Shown piece after piece: positions 37,094-46,320 of a stretch of DNA of 64,000 nt. How positions within the stretch are numbered: position 1 is the first letter of the stretch; each line of letters starts with the position of its first letter. The stretch is from CAKZLS01 sp963771545. Lineage in GTDB: Bacteria; Pseudomonadota; Alphaproteobacteria; Rhodospirillales; Defluviicoccaceae. Below the pieces are notes generated by a model. The model worked only from the letters and a program-made list of their open reading frames with translations. It was not told the DNA's origin and did no database searches. Both the position numbers and the translations under genes were made by a program. The stretch is from NCBI GenBank assembly GCA_963771545.1, contig CAVYTX010000003.1, forward strand, positions 434,001 to 498,000, given 5' to 3'.

Positions 37094-37612
37094 ATGCGGC
37101 CGAGCCAACAAAGGCCGAGAAAACCGAGGCCGAGGCCGGACAAACAACGCCGCGACGCGGACTGCCACGCGGTGGTGGTGGCGGCCGCGATGCTTGGCCT
37201 GCGGGAATTCGACTTCTTCCGTCTGGCCTACCGCCGCTGGTTTGGGCGCCTCCCCGACGAGGCGGCCCTAGAAGCGGCGTTTTCGCGCTACATGTTCGCT
37301 CAGTGGGTCCCGCCGTGGGCGCGGCATCTGAGCCGCGAGGTGCTCGACCGCCGCCGCCAAGGAACTCTGGACGCGGACGCGCTGGGCGCCGGACGGTTTC
37401 GCGACCGTCCCGCCCGACATCCCCACGGAAGCCTCTATGTGGGTGCCGTGGTCGCCGTTTGGATCGTACTGTTCGGGGTCATTCTCAATACACGATACGA
37501 CCCGGACCCGTCGGCGCCGTTCCCGCTCTGTTTCGCCGAAACCGGATCGGTCTTCTATAAATCGTGGGTTCGGCTCATTGCCGGCAAACCGCCGCCCCGA
37601 TGCGTCAAATAA
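37094..37612 (+). CDS. Hypothetical single-pass membrane protein
   Basis: A 172-aa protein with a very basic N-terminus (QQRPRKPRPRPDKQRRDAD), a middle part that resembles a helical cytosolic domain (EFDFFRLAYRRWFGRLPDEAALEAAFSRYM), and one membrane helix near 116-130 (YVGAVVAVWIVLFGVILN). GGGGAGAG lies 5 bp before the ATG. No family recognised. Confidence 0.6.
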   Translation: MRPSQQRPRKPRPRPDKQRRDADCHAVVVAAAMLGLREFDFFRLAYRRWFGRLPDEAALEAAFSRYMFAQWVPPWARHLSREVLDRRRQGTLDADALGAGRFRDRPARHPHGSLYVGAVVAVWIVLFGVILNTRYDPDPSAPFPLCFAETGSVFYKSWVRLIAGKPPPRCVK

Positions 37613-37620
37613 TCAGTAGA

Positions 37621-38343
37621 CTACGCTCTCAACCGATACTCCACGCGGCCGCCCTTTTTCTTGAACCACGCTCCGGCCCAGCGGCCCTGGTCGTCGTAAT
37701 AAATGGCGCCGTCGAGGACGGTGGATAAGCGATAGCGCGTTACGGTGCGCGGTTTGCCGTTCACCTCGATCCGAATCCGGTCGTGACCGTAAATCGCCTG
37801 TTCTTCAAGCGTTCCCTTCTTGGGATCGAGAACCACATCGCGGGACACGATTTCGGGGTTCCAGAAGGTTCCGGGGATGATGTCGGCCGGCGCCATCAGC
37901 GTCCCCTTGCGCCCGGCGACCTCGAAGCCGCCGTCACGAGCCGCGCCCTTCACGGTGTCGGTGCGGCCATTGTCCAGGGTGTCGCTCTCGAACGAGACGA
38001 GACGCCCGTCCCGCCAGATCTCGGTGCTGTGATGGAGGTAGCTGAACGCGGTGATCCACAGCACCGTGACAGTGATATCGATGGTGGTGCGCACACGCAA
38101 TTCATCCCCCGCCGTCTCGAATCGGACCACGTGCACGCCAACGATATCGTCCGACCACACCACGTCGAAGGTCAGTGGGCTCGCGGACGCGGCCTCGAAC
38201 GCGGCGGCCGCGCCCGGAACGGTCGATGGAGCGGCCGTTTGGGCCGTTTGGGCCGCGCGGCCTCCGGTGGCGGCGAGCACGGTCGCCGCGGCCGCAACCA
38301 AGAGACGGCGCCTCGATACCAGCCGGGACGGTCCTGTCTTCAT
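37621..38343 (-). CDS. DUF6134-like exported protein
   Basis: A 240-aa protein with a twin-arginine-like signal (VSRRRLLVAAAATVLAATGG). The mature part is beta-rich: FDVVWSDDIVGVHVVRFETAGDELRVRTTIDI, HHSTEIWRDGRLVSFESDTLDNG, and a late VTRYRLSTVLDGAIYYDDQGRWAGAWF. This is the pattern of the DUF6134 (DUF3108-like) family, periplasmic and of unknown function. It converges with the gene at 37094 (8 bp apart) and is divergent from the CobC/CobD-like gene. Confidence 0.75.
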   Translation of the reverse strand: MKTGPSRLVSRRRLLVAAAATVLAATGGRAAQTAQTAAPSTVPGAAAAFEAASASPLTFDVVWSDDIVGVHVVRFETAGDELRVRTTIDITVTVLWITAFSYLHHSTEIWRDGRLVSFESDTLDNGRTDTVKGAARDGGFEVAGRKGTLMAPADIIPGTFWNPEIVSRDVVLDPKKGTLEEQAIYGHDRIRIEVNGKPRTVTRYRLSTVLDGAIYYDDQGRWAGAWFKKKGGRVEYRLRA

Positions 38344-38565
38344 GCATACGCTCCGCGTGCTATCAGCCGTTCCGGCGCCGCGGCAACCGGATCGTCAACG
38401 ATCCGGCACATCAAGATAAATGCACCGGAACCGGGAAGATATGCTATCGAGGACCCTGGCAGACAAGGGTCAAGCGTTTCAGGTCCAAGTCACTGGCGTT
38501 TCGCGCGCGGTGGAGGGTCAACCCTTGCGGGAGAAACAATCTTGGGCGCCGAGGATGATACGTTG

Positions 38566-39573
38566 ATGCACGGTGGAGCGCTGGACGCTGCGGCGGCTCG
38601 CTATGGCATCCCCCGCGACGGTTGGCTGGATCTGTCCACCGGCATCAATCCCAACGCTTATCCGGTCCCGGATCTGGCGCCCGATTACTGGCGGCGCCTT
38701 CCCGATTCGGATCTCTATGGTTGGCTGCGCGAGGCGGCGGCCCGTGCCTACCGCGTCGCCGACCCGGCCATGGTCGTCCCCGCCCCCGGCTCCCAGATGG
38801 TCATTCAATGGCTCCCGAGGCTGATCCCGGCGACCCGCGCCGCCATTCTCGGCCCCACCTACGGCGAGCATGAAAAATGCTGGACCGCCGCGGGCCACGG
38901 CGTAAGCGTGGTGGCGGCGCCGGAAGACGTGGGCGACGAGATCGGCGTGGTCGTCGCCGTCAACCCGAACAATCCCACCGGGCGGATCATCGAGCGCGAG
39001 CGTCTGCAGCGATTGGCGGAAAACCGATTGCTGGTGGTGGACGAGGCCTTCGCCGACGTGGCGCCGGACGCGAGCGTGGCGCCGCTGGTGGGCCGTCCCG
39101 GCCTGTTGGTGATGCGCTCGGTGGGCAAGTTCTTCGGCCTGCCCGGCATGCGCCTGGGGTTTGCACTCGCCGAGCGCTCCCTCGCGGACAAGATTCGCGA
39201 GGCCATGGGTCCGTGGGCGGTCAGTGGCCCGGCGGCGGCCGTCGGAGCGGTGGCGCTCTCGGATGATCCATGGATCCGGGGGGCCCGCGTCCGGCTCCGC
39301 GCCGCCACCGCGCGCATGGACGGTCTGTTGATTCGCATGGGTCTCCGGCTGGTGGGCGGCACGACGCTGTTTCGGCTGATCGAACATCCCCGGGCGAGCG
39401 ATCTGTTCGAGCACCTGGCGCAATCGGGGATCCTCGTTCGGCCTTTCCCGGCCAACCCCGACTGGCTTCGATTCGGTATGCCGGGCAACGACGCGGCTTT
39501 CGAACGGCTGTTGTCGGCTCTGGCGGACTGGCCGCAGGCCAAGCGAACGGCGGCCACCATGGTGTCCGGTTAG
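38566..39573 (+). CDS. cobD: PLP-dependent threonine-phosphate decarboxylase (CobC/CobD-like)
   Basis: A 335-aa aminotransferase-fold enzyme. It opens with HGGALDAAAARYGIPRDGWLDLSTGINPNAYP, the signature of the cobalamin-linked CobC/CobD proteins that make (R)-1-amino-2-propanol phosphate. NPNNPTGRI and SVGKFFGLPGMRLGFALA (PLP Lys in SVGKFFG) are intact. The start is uncertain: ATG 38566 starts right at HGG, while TTG 38542 has a better ribosome site (GGGAG, 8 bp) and adds eight residues. No other cobalamin gene is next to it, so the role rests on family likeness. Alphaproteobacteria often name it cobC. Confidence 0.85.
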   Translation: MHGGALDAAAARYGIPRDGWLDLSTGINPNAYPVPDLAPDYWRRLPDSDLYGWLREAAARAYRVADPAMVVPAPGSQMVIQWLPRLIPATRAAILGPTYGEHEKCWTAAGHGVSVVAAPEDVGDEIGVVVAVNPNNPTGRIIERERLQRLAENRLLVVDEAFADVAPDASVAPLVGRPGLLVMRSVGKFFGLPGMRLGFALAERSLADKIREAMGPWAVSGPAAAVGAVALSDDPWIRGARVRLRAATARMDGLLIRMGLRLVGGTTLFRLIEHPRASDLFEHLAQSGILVRPFPANPDWLRFGMPGNDAAFERLLSALADWPQAKRTAATMVSG

Positions 39574-39593
39574 AAATCGAGCGATGACATATC

Positions 39594-40229
39594 ATGCTTG
39601 AAATGGCACTGCGCGCGTTCACCACGTTCTTCGCCACCGTCGGTCCGGTGGACGTGGCGGCCATTTACGCCGTGCTGGCGGCGTCCGCCACCGAACGTCA
39701 GCGACGAACCATGGCCATCAAGGGCACACTGATCGCCACCGCGGTGCTGGTGCTCTTCGCCGTCCTCGGCGGCAGCATCCTGGGCTGGCTGGGGATCACC
39801 CTTCCGGCGCTGCGGACGGCCGGCGGCATTCTGCTCTTGCTGCTGGGCATCGACATGGTGTTCGCGCGGCCGTCGACCATGTCCAAGACCACGCCGGCGG
39901 AAACCTTCGAGGCCGAGGGCAAGCCCGACATCTCGGTGTTTCCCCTGGCGTCGCCGCTGCTGGCCGGTCCCGGCTCCCTCGGCGCGGCTATCCTGTTGAC
40001 GGCGGAAGCCGATGGCGTGCTGGCCAAGGAAGCGATCGTGGTCGTCATGCTGCTGGTGGTCATGGCGATCACGCTCTCGCTGCTTTTGATCGCCGGCCGT
40101 CTGCACAAACTCCTGGGCGTCACCGGCCAGAACGTGATTTCACGGGTCGTGGGGATTTTGCTGGCGGCGCTGGCGGTTCAATTTATATTCGACGGCGTCC
40201 GGGCGACCGGACTATTTTCCAACGGTTAG
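39594..40229 (+). CDS. MarC-family integral membrane protein
   Basis: A 211-aa protein with six predicted membrane helices. MarC landmarks are present: FFATVGPVDVAAIYAVLA near the N-terminus, LRTAGGILLLLLGIDMVFA, and FPLASPLLAGPGSLGAAILL, then VVGILLAALAVQFIFDGV near the end. The family was once tied to multidrug resistance, but its function is unknown. It follows the CobC/CobD-like gene by 20 bp and precedes a thioredoxin-fold gene by 11 bp, so they are probably one transcript. Confidence 0.9.
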   Translation: MLEMALRAFTTFFATVGPVDVAAIYAVLAASATERQRRTMAIKGTLIATAVLVLFAVLGGSILGWLGITLPALRTAGGILLLLLGIDMVFARPSTMSKTTPAETFEAEGKPDISVFPLASPLLAGPGSLGAAILLTAEADGVLAKEAIVVVMLLVVMAITLSLLLIAGRLHKLLGVTGQNVISRVVGILLAALAVQFIFDGVRATGLFSNG

Positions 40230-40240
40230 CGGAGGCCGAT

Positions 40241-40789
40241 ATGGCGTCCATGAACACACCCATTTGCGACTTCGGTTGGAAGGCCGAGGATTTCAGCCTC
40301 CGCGATCCCGACGGCAAGCCTTACACTCTTGCCGACATCAGGGGGGCCAACGGCACTCTGATCATGTTCATCTGCAATCACTGCCCCTATGTCAGGGCGG
40401 TCGCCGATCGCATCGCAAGGGACGCCCGAGACCTGCAAGATCGGGGAATCGGCGTCGCCGCCATCATGCCCAACGATTACAAACGCTATCCCGAGGACGC
40501 CCCGGCCAACATGAAGGCGTTCGCCGCCAAGCACGGGTTCACGTTTCCCTATCTGGTGGACGAGACCCAGGAGATGGCGCGGGCCTACGACGCGGTATGC
40601 ACGCCCGATTTTTTCGGCTTCAACGCGGACATGGAACTGCACTATCGCGGACGGCTCGACGCCTCGCGCAAGGAGCAGGCGCCGGCTGCGCGCAGAGAAT
40701 TGTTCGAGGCCATGAGCCGGGTGGCCGAGACCGGCAAGGGACCCGTGGAGCAGACGGCCAGCATGGGGTGTTCCATAAAGTGGAGATAA
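40241..40789 (+). CDS. Thioredoxin-fold (redoxin/AhpC-TSA-like) protein
   Basis: A 182-aa redoxin. FSLRDPDGKPYTLADIRGANGTLIMFICNHCPYVRAVADRI contains the CxxC-like CNHCPY active site used by this thioredoxin family, and TPDFFGFNADMELHYRGRLD is the cis-Pro side. The C-terminus ends TASMGCSIKW, with the extra Cys typical of this group. It has no signal peptide. Its stop codon TAA (40787-40789) ends at the first base of the structured repeat element. Confidence 0.85.
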   Translation: MASMNTPICDFGWKAEDFSLRDPDGKPYTLADIRGANGTLIMFICNHCPYVRAVADRIARDARDLQDRGIGVAAIMPNDYKRYPEDAPANMKAFAAKHGFTFPYLVDETQEMARAYDAVCTPDFFGFNADMELHYRGRLDASRKEQAPAARRELFEAMSRVAETGKGPVEQTASMGCSIKWR

Positions 40790-41066
40790 TACCAACGATC
40801 ATTGATAATGACTCATTGTGATCGTGTTTCCCGCATCCTCGGGAGGAGGGGCCGCGCCGGCGATGGGGCACATCGTCAAGCGGGTTCCCCCATATCCCGA
40901 ACATGGGCTCCCAGGATGCGCGAAACACGCCCTACGGGAGGCTTATCGAGGTTTCCGGACGGCGTCGCGCGGCGCTTATGATGCTTCCGCATCACCGCGC
41001 ACCACGCTCCTTGCCGGAAACCTCGACAGGCCGTCACAATGGGTCATTATTAGTGATCGTTGGTAT
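40789..41066 (+). repeat. 278-bp element with nested inverted repeats (three-stem architecture)
   Basis: The outer arms 40789-40821 and 41034-41066 match at 30 of 33 positions, and each arm is itself a copy of the dispersed palindromic repeat (copies D and E, in opposite orientation). Inside lie two more inverted repeats: 40823-40838 with 40914-40929 (15 of 16) and 40946-40958 with 41014-41026 (13 of 13). Paired in this order they give an outer stem closing two inner arms. No coding frame is supported. It lies between the thioredoxin-fold gene and the yfgM-like gene. Confidence 0.8.
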
Positions 41067-41164
41067 AGGGGTCCGGGAGCATCCGGCGGGGACTTCTTCG
41101 CGCTGCCCTTGCGGACGCGCGCGGTTTAGGCAATTTTAACGGCAGGTTTACACGGGAGCATTTT

Positions 41165-41833
41165 GTGGCCGATCCAACAACCGACAATTTGTTTCGAGAG
41201 ATCGACGAGGACATACGTCACGAGAAATACGCCAAGCTCTGGAAGAGCTACGGCGGCTATATCATCGCGGCCGCCGTCCTTCTTGTGGTCGGTGTCGGGG
41301 GCATTCAAGGCTGGTACAGCTACCACCTCAGCACACGCGAGGCGGCGAGCGACAAGCTGAATGCCGCCCAGGAATTGATCGAGGCGGATCCCGGCGCCGC
41401 GGAACAGGCCATGCTGAGCCTCGCCGCCGATGGTCCCCCCGGTTACGCGATGCTGGCGCGATTTCAATCGGCGGCGTTGATCGGCCAGCGGGGCGAACGC
41501 GACCTCGCGGCGGCGGCCTATTGGGAGCTGTCGGAGCAGGACATCGATCCGATCTATCGGGACCTTGCCATCATCCTCGGCGCCCAGCAGATCTTGACGA
41601 AGCCGTCGGCGCCGGCGAATCCGGACGACCTCATGGATAGACTCGAATCGGTCGCGGCCCCCGACAATCCGTGGCGGTTCAGCGCCCGCGAACTTCAAGC
41701 CGTCATCGCCCGGCAAACCGGCGACAACGACCGCGCCCGGCAATTGCTGGACGGCCTCGCCGGCGACCCGGCAGCGCCGGGGGCTATCCGGGCGCGGGCC
41801 AATGAACTCCTGGCGGCGATCGGCGACACTTGA
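41165..41833 (+). CDS. YfgM-like TPR protein (ancillary SecYEG translocon subunit type)
   Basis: A 222-aa protein: a short cytosolic N-terminus (DNLFREIDEDIRHEKYAKLWKSYG), one membrane helix (GYIIAAAVLLVVGVGGIQGWYSY) and a periplasmic TPR region, the TPR_21 pattern of YfgM and its alphaproteobacterial relatives. The start is GTG 41165 with GGGAG 7 bp before. The order yfgM-bamB-der is the same as in many proteobacteria. YfgM links the Sec translocon to periplasmic chaperones. Confidence 0.85.
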   Translation: MADPTTDNLFREIDEDIRHEKYAKLWKSYGGYIIAAAVLLVVGVGGIQGWYSYHLSTREAASDKLNAAQELIEADPGAAEQAMLSLAADGPPGYAMLARFQSAALIGQRGERDLAAAAYWELSEQDIDPIYRDLAIILGAQQILTKPSAPANPDDLMDRLESVAAPDNPWRFSARELQAVIARQTGDNDRARQLLDGLAGDPAAPGAIRARANELLAAIGDT

Positions 41834-41874
41834 GGACTCTCATCACACCACAGTTTACACCACCGGGGCGATCG

Positions 41875-43200
41875 GTGAAGCGAACCCTGCGCGGGATCGC
41901 GCTTTGCGTCTGCGCCGTCGCCGGACTGGGAGGTTGCGACACCTGGTTCGGCAAGGGCGACGCCCCGCCGCTACCGGGCGAGCGCGTCTCGGTGCTGGCT
42001 CACCAGCGGACCGTGAACCCGGATCCGCAAGCCGTTCCGGAGTCCATCCGGCTTCCCCGCCCGGCGGTCAACGAAGACTGGCCGCAGCCGGGGGGGTACG
42101 CCAACCACGCCATGCACCACCTTGAAATCGCACAGCGGCCCGAGCCCGCCTGGCGGGCGGATATCGGCAGCGGCGTCAGCAGCGACCGGCCGCAACTCCC
42201 GTCTCCCATTGTGGCCGCCGAACGTGTCTACACCATGGATACCGAGCACGTCGTCAGCGCCTTTGACGCCAATACCGGCGATCGGGTTTGGCGTGTCGAC
42301 CTTGCCGACGACGAAGAGGACGACGACGTCACCGTCGGCGGCATCGCATACGAGAACGGGCGTGTTTTCGCCACCACGGGTTTCGCCAAGATCATCGCCC
42401 TGAACGCCGCTAATGGAGAAGAGCTCTGGCGCGTCAAAGGGGGCGCGCCGTTCCATTCGCCCCCGGCGGTCCGTGGCGGCCGGCTCTTCGCCATCAGCAT
42501 CGACAACACGCTTTACGCCCTTAGCGCCCATGACGGCAGCGAGCTGTGGAACCACAAGGCCATCGTTGAAATCGCCAACATTCTCGGCGGCGCCAGCCCG
42601 GCCGTGGACTCCGGGATGGTGGTGGCGCCGTTTTCGTCCGGCGAACTGGTGGCCCTGCAGGTGGAAACCGGGCGGGAGTTGTGGAGCGACTCGTTGACGT
42701 CGGCCCGGCGCACCGATGAGCTTGGATCCCTGTCTCAGATTCGCGCCGCGCCGGTGATCGACCGTGGCCGCGTCTACGCCATCAGCCACAGCGGCCTGAT
42801 GGCCGCCATCGATCTGCGCACCGGACGGCGTATTTGGGACAAGGATGTGGGGGGACTGGAAGAGCCCTGGGTCGCCGGCGACTATCTCTTCATGGTCACC
42901 AACGAAAACGAACTGGTGGCGCTCGGCCGCGACGACGGACGGATTTACTGGGTCACGCCGCTTCCGGCTTTCGAGAACGAACCGGACTTGGAAGATCCGA
43001 TTCTGTGGGCAGGCCCCATTCTCGCCGGTGACCGGCTGATCATTGCCGGGTCCAACGGGGACGCCATGACGCTGTCGCCCTACACGGGAAAAGTCCTCGG
43101 AATCCAGACGCTACCGGATGGGGTGTCGGTGACGCCGATCGTCGCCAACGGTAAGTTGTTCATTCTGACCGACGACGCCGAACTCATCGCATTGAGATAG
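41875..43200 (+). CDS. bamB: Outer membrane assembly factor BamB (PQQ-like beta-propeller lipoprotein)
   Basis: A 441-aa beta-propeller protein. GTG 41875 gives a lipoprotein signal (RTLRGIALCVCAVAGLGGC, lipobox GLGGC); a TTG at 41830 overlapping the yfgM-like stop gives 15 extra residues and is less likely. Repeated propeller blades read DANTGDRVWRVDL, NAANGEELWRVK, SAHDGSELWNH, QVETGRELWSD, DLRTGRRIWDKDV and so on. BamB is part of the BAM complex that inserts outer-membrane beta-barrels. It is followed by der with a 4-bp gap. Confidence 0.9.
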   Translation: MKRTLRGIALCVCAVAGLGGCDTWFGKGDAPPLPGERVSVLAHQRTVNPDPQAVPESIRLPRPAVNEDWPQPGGYANHAMHHLEIAQRPEPAWRADIGSGVSSDRPQLPSPIVAAERVYTMDTEHVVSAFDANTGDRVWRVDLADDEEDDDVTVGGIAYENGRVFATTGFAKIIALNAANGEELWRVKGGAPFHSPPAVRGGRLFAISIDNTLYALSAHDGSELWNHKAIVEIANILGGASPAVDSGMVVAPFSSGELVALQVETGRELWSDSLTSARRTDELGSLSQIRAAPVIDRGRVYAISHSGLMAAIDLRTGRRIWDKDVGGLEEPWVAGDYLFMVTNENELVALGRDDGRIYWVTPLPAFENEPDLEDPILWAGPILAGDRLIIAGSNGDAMTLSPYTGKVLGIQTLPDGVSVTPIVANGKLFILTDDAELIALR

Positions 43201-43204
43201 CATC

Positions 43205-44608
43205 GTGCCGTCCTCCCCGCCCCGCGCGCCGGCCTTCACGGTCGCCATCGTCGGCCGCCCCAATGTCGGCAAGTCGACGCTGTTCAATCGGTTGGCGGGC
43301 CGGCGGCTGGCCATCGTCGACGACAGCCCGGGGGTGACCCGCGATCGCCGCGAGGGCGAGGGCCGGCTGGGCGATCTCCGGTTCACCGTGGTCGACACCG
43401 CCGGGTTCGACGACGCCGGCGGCGACGCGCTCGAGGCGCGGATGCTGCGGCAGACGGAGCAGGCCCTTGGCCAGGCGGACGTGGCGGTATTGCTGATCGA
43501 CGCCCGGGCCGGCGTCACCCCGCTCGACAGCGAGTTCGCGGAACGCCTCCGCCGCCACCCGACCCCGGTGATCCTGGCGGCCAACAAATGCGAGGGCCGC
43601 GCCGGCGAGGCCGGCAGGCTGGAGGCCTACGCTCTGGGACTGGGCGACCCGGTGGCGCTGTCCGCCGAACACGGCGAGGGCATGAGCGAGCTCTACGACG
43701 CTCTCACGGACTATGTGAAACCCGAGGAGGGTACCGGCGATGACGTGGCGCCTGACGTGGAAGAACAAACAGGCCCGGACGGCGAAGAGGACGAAGACGA
43801 CGGCCTCTTGCAGCTCGCCGTGGTCGGCCGCCCCAACGTCGGCAAGTCGACGCTGATCAACCGGCTGGTGGGCGAGGACCGGCTGGTGACCGGACCCGAG
43901 GCCGGGATCACCCGCGACGCCATATCCATATCGTGGACCTTCCAGGGGCGCACGCTGCGGCTGATCGACACGGCCGGGCTGCGGCGAAAATCCAAGGTCA
44001 CGGGCAAACTGGAGGGGCTCTCCAGCACCGACACGCTCCGCGCCATCAAGTATGCCCAGGTGGTGGTCCTGGTGATCGACGGAACCTTGGGCCTGGAGAA
44101 ACAAGATCTCACCATCGCCCGCACCGTGGTCGACGAAGGCCGCGTTCTCGTTCTCGCCATCAACAAATGGGACATCGTCAAGGACCGCCGCAAGTGCCTC
44201 GGCGAGATCAACGACCGGCTGGAAACCTCGCTGCCTCAGGTCAAGGGCATTCGGATGGTCACTTGCTCGGCGCTGACCGGCAAGGGTTTGGACCGCCTGC
44301 TGCCCACCGTCCTCGGGGTCTACGACACCTGGAACCGCCGCGTGCCCACCGGTCCGCTCAACCGCTGGCTTCAAGACATGACCACCCGCCACCCGCCGCC
44401 CCTGGCCCGCGGCCGGCGCTTGCGGCTGCGTTACATAACCCAGGCCAAGACCCGCCCCCCCACCTTCGTGGTCTTCGCCAGCCGCCCCGAGGAGCTCCCC
44501 GAGGCCTACGTTCGCTACCTGGTCAATGGGCTGCGCACCGAGTTCGCCCTGGAGGGCGTGCCGCTGCGGCTGTTCACGCGCAAGGGCAAGAACCCGTATG
44601 CTCGGTGA
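43205..44608 (+). CDS. der: Ribosome biogenesis GTPase Der
   Basis: A 467-aa double-Era GTPase needed for 50S subunit assembly. Two complete G domains: GRPNVGKSTLFNRL with DTAGFDD and NKCEG, then GRPNVGKSTLINRL with DTAGLRRKSKV and NKWDIV, joined by an acidic linker (about 175-205, many D/E). The KH-like C-terminal domain ends VPLRLFTRKGKNPY. Starts at GTG 43205. The linker is longer and more acidic than in E. coli, as is common in alphaproteobacteria. Confidence 0.96.
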   Translation: MPSSPPRAPAFTVAIVGRPNVGKSTLFNRLAGRRLAIVDDSPGVTRDRREGEGRLGDLRFTVVDTAGFDDAGGDALEARMLRQTEQALGQADVAVLLIDARAGVTPLDSEFAERLRRHPTPVILAANKCEGRAGEAGRLEAYALGLGDPVALSAEHGEGMSELYDALTDYVKPEEGTGDDVAPDVEEQTGPDGEEDEDDGLLQLAVVGRPNVGKSTLINRLVGEDRLVTGPEAGITRDAISISWTFQGRTLRLIDTAGLRRKSKVTGKLEGLSSTDTLRAIKYAQVVVLVIDGTLGLEKQDLTIARTVVDEGRVLVLAINKWDIVKDRRKCLGEINDRLETSLPQVKGIRMVTCSALTGKGLDRLLPTVLGVYDTWNRRVPTGPLNRWLQDMTTRHPPPLARGRRLRLRYITQAKTRPPTFVVFASRPEELPEAYVRYLVNGLRTEFALEGVPLRLFTRKGKNPYAR

Positions 44609-44639
44609 CGGTTCCATCCGATGGTGCATGGAATCACCG
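44603..44639. terminator. Stem-loop between convergent der and MFS genes
   Basis: CGGTGA-CGG-TTCCAT, loop of ten bases, ATGGAA-TCACCG: a 12-bp stem with a 3-nt bulge that includes the der stop codon. No T-run follows, so it would be at best a weak intrinsic terminator acting for both strands. Confidence 0.4.
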
Positions 44640-44713
44640 GGACAGTCGGGTTAGAGCACCCCGGCTTATTTGCCCCTCGGTCCGAACAGCTCCAGCCGTC
44701 GCATCGACGATCG

Positions 44714-45934
44714 TCAACGACGACGGACGCTGAACGGCAAAGTCCGCTCGCTCCAGCGGGCGCCGATCAGCGCCGCAAGTCCAAGCGAAAAAAAACCGCC
44801 GACCAACGGCAACACCGTGCCGTCATACATCTGACCGATCAACCAGGCGAACGGCAGGGAGATGAAGGTGGAAATTGATCCGATCAATGCGGCGCCCAGC
44901 CCCGCGATATGACCCAATGGCTCCATCGCCAGGGCGTTAAGATTGCCGAACAGAATACCCACGCAAAAGAACGCGGCCAGCTGCCAGGTCATGAAAAGCG
45001 ATAGGGAGGGCCGCCCGTCAAACGAATGAAACACGGCAAGAAACACGCCGCTCAACAGCACGAGCGCGACGAGCGCCGAATGGGTCAACAGCCGCATTCC
45101 CAGGCGCATGACCAACATGGAGTTCAAAAGTGACGCCGCGCCGATCGCGAGCGCCGCCACACCGAAATAGACGGCGAACATGTCTCCGGAATTGAGCGTA
45201 TCTTGGAAAATCTGGCGGGAGGATTCCAGATACGAGAGGAAGGCGCCGAAAATAAAGCCCATCGAAAGCGTATATCCGAACACGGCACGAATCGATAAGA
45301 CTTCGATACAGCCCGCGACCAGATTGCCGACGAACAGTGCGCGGCGGTTATCGGGCGCCAAAGTTTCCGGTTGCCGAGTTCCGAACCACACGGCGGCAAC
45401 GACCGCCATGGCCAGCAGTACGACGAACGTGTACCGCCACGGGAGAATCATGATCACGCCTTGGCCGATCGACGGCGCAATCGCCGGTACAAGAATGAAA
45501 ACCGACATGATGCCCGACATGGTTCTCGCCATCGCGCGCCCCGCGTACCGGTCGCGGACGAGGGATATACCGACGATGCGCGGTGCGGCGGAGCCGGTCC
45601 CTTGCAAGAACCGGCCTATCAGCATGGTGGTCAAATCCGTCGAGGATATCGACAGAATGCAGCCGGCGACGAAGACGACATAGCCGACAAAAATAACCGG
45701 CTTGCGGCCAAAGGTGTCGGAGAGCGGGCCGACGGCCAATTGTCCGATCGAAAGCCCGAAAAACAGTGAAGACACGACCAGCTGAACGTCGTTCGGATCG
45801 CCTATCCGCAAGTCTTCCCCGATCATGGAAAGGGCGGGCAACATGATATCGGTTGCCATCGCGACGATGGAAACCATGAATGCCAGCATGACGATGAATT
45901 CGACGAGCGGTAGCGGTTTTGTCGGATTGAACAT
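44714..45934 (-). CDS. Bcr/CflA-type MFS drug-resistance transporter
   Basis: A 406-aa, 12-helix major facilitator. LVEFIVMLAFMVSIVAMATDIMLPALSMIGEDL and GQLAVGPLSDTFGRKPVIFVGY (the A-motif between TM2 and 3) are typical of the Bcr/CflA (DHA1) subgroup. The ATG at 45934 is chosen over the TTG at 45943. Probably a drug or metabolite exporter; substrate unknown. Confidence 0.87.
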   Translation of the reverse strand: MFNPTKPLPLVEFIVMLAFMVSIVAMATDIMLPALSMIGEDLRIGDPNDVQLVVSSLFFGLSIGQLAVGPLSDTFGRKPVIFVGYVVFVAGCILSISSTDLTTMLIGRFLQGTGSAAPRIVGISLVRDRYAGRAMARTMSGIMSVFILVPAIAPSIGQGVIMILPWRYTFVVLLAMAVVAAVWFGTRQPETLAPDNRRALFVGNLVAGCIEVLSIRAVFGYTLSMGFIFGAFLSYLESSRQIFQDTLNSGDMFAVYFGVAALAIGAASLLNSMLVMRLGMRLLTHSALVALVLLSGVFLAVFHSFDGRPSLSLFMTWQLAAFFCVGILFGNLNALAMEPLGHIAGLGAALIGSISTFISLPFAWLIGQMYDGTVLPLVGGFFSLGLAALIGARWSERTLPFSVRRR

Positions 45935-46021
45935 GCCGCCCAAAGACGCGAAAATGGACGCCTTGGCAATATCATTCCGCCCGCGATCTCCGAAGAAATT
46001 GTCGCGTCCGGGTATTCTAGC

Positions 46022-46159
46022 CTACGAGCACTTCTCAACTTGGCAGGCCATATAGAGTGCGCGATCACCGCCGGCGAAGAACACCGGCTCGCGGCGGTAG
46101 GCGCGCTTGGTGATTGCATGGGGAATACCGCCGAACACGATACACGCGATCCGAGGCAT
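46022..46159 (-). CDS. Possible small protein (45 aa)
   Basis: In the roughly 390-bp gap between the MFS gene and the acetate permease, the minus strand has an ORF starting MPRIACIVFGGIPHAITKRA and ending GDRALYMACQVEKCS. Its amino-acid make-up looks coding, but it has no clear ribosome site and no family I recognise. It may be a relic. The remainder of the gap (46160-46320) holds the promoter region and strong GGAGGAGG site of the next gene. Confidence 0.3.
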   Translation of the reverse strand: MPRIACIVFGGIPHAITKRAYRREPVFFAGGDRALYMACQVEKCS

Positions 46160-46320
46160 GGAGACGGAATACCCGCACTGAGGTTAAAATGGGCCGGGTT
46201 CCTCGTTTCGAGTTAAAAACGGTTGCCTCCCCCTTTTCCACTCCCTAGGAAATATCGCTTTAAATCAGCGTCAGCGGATCAAATTGTCCGCGGAATAATC
46301 AGTCGATTGGAGGAGGTCGG

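Noticed and set aside
43205..44608. The two G domains of the der gene as a gene fusion
   Set aside because: Double Era-like domains are the normal structure of Der.
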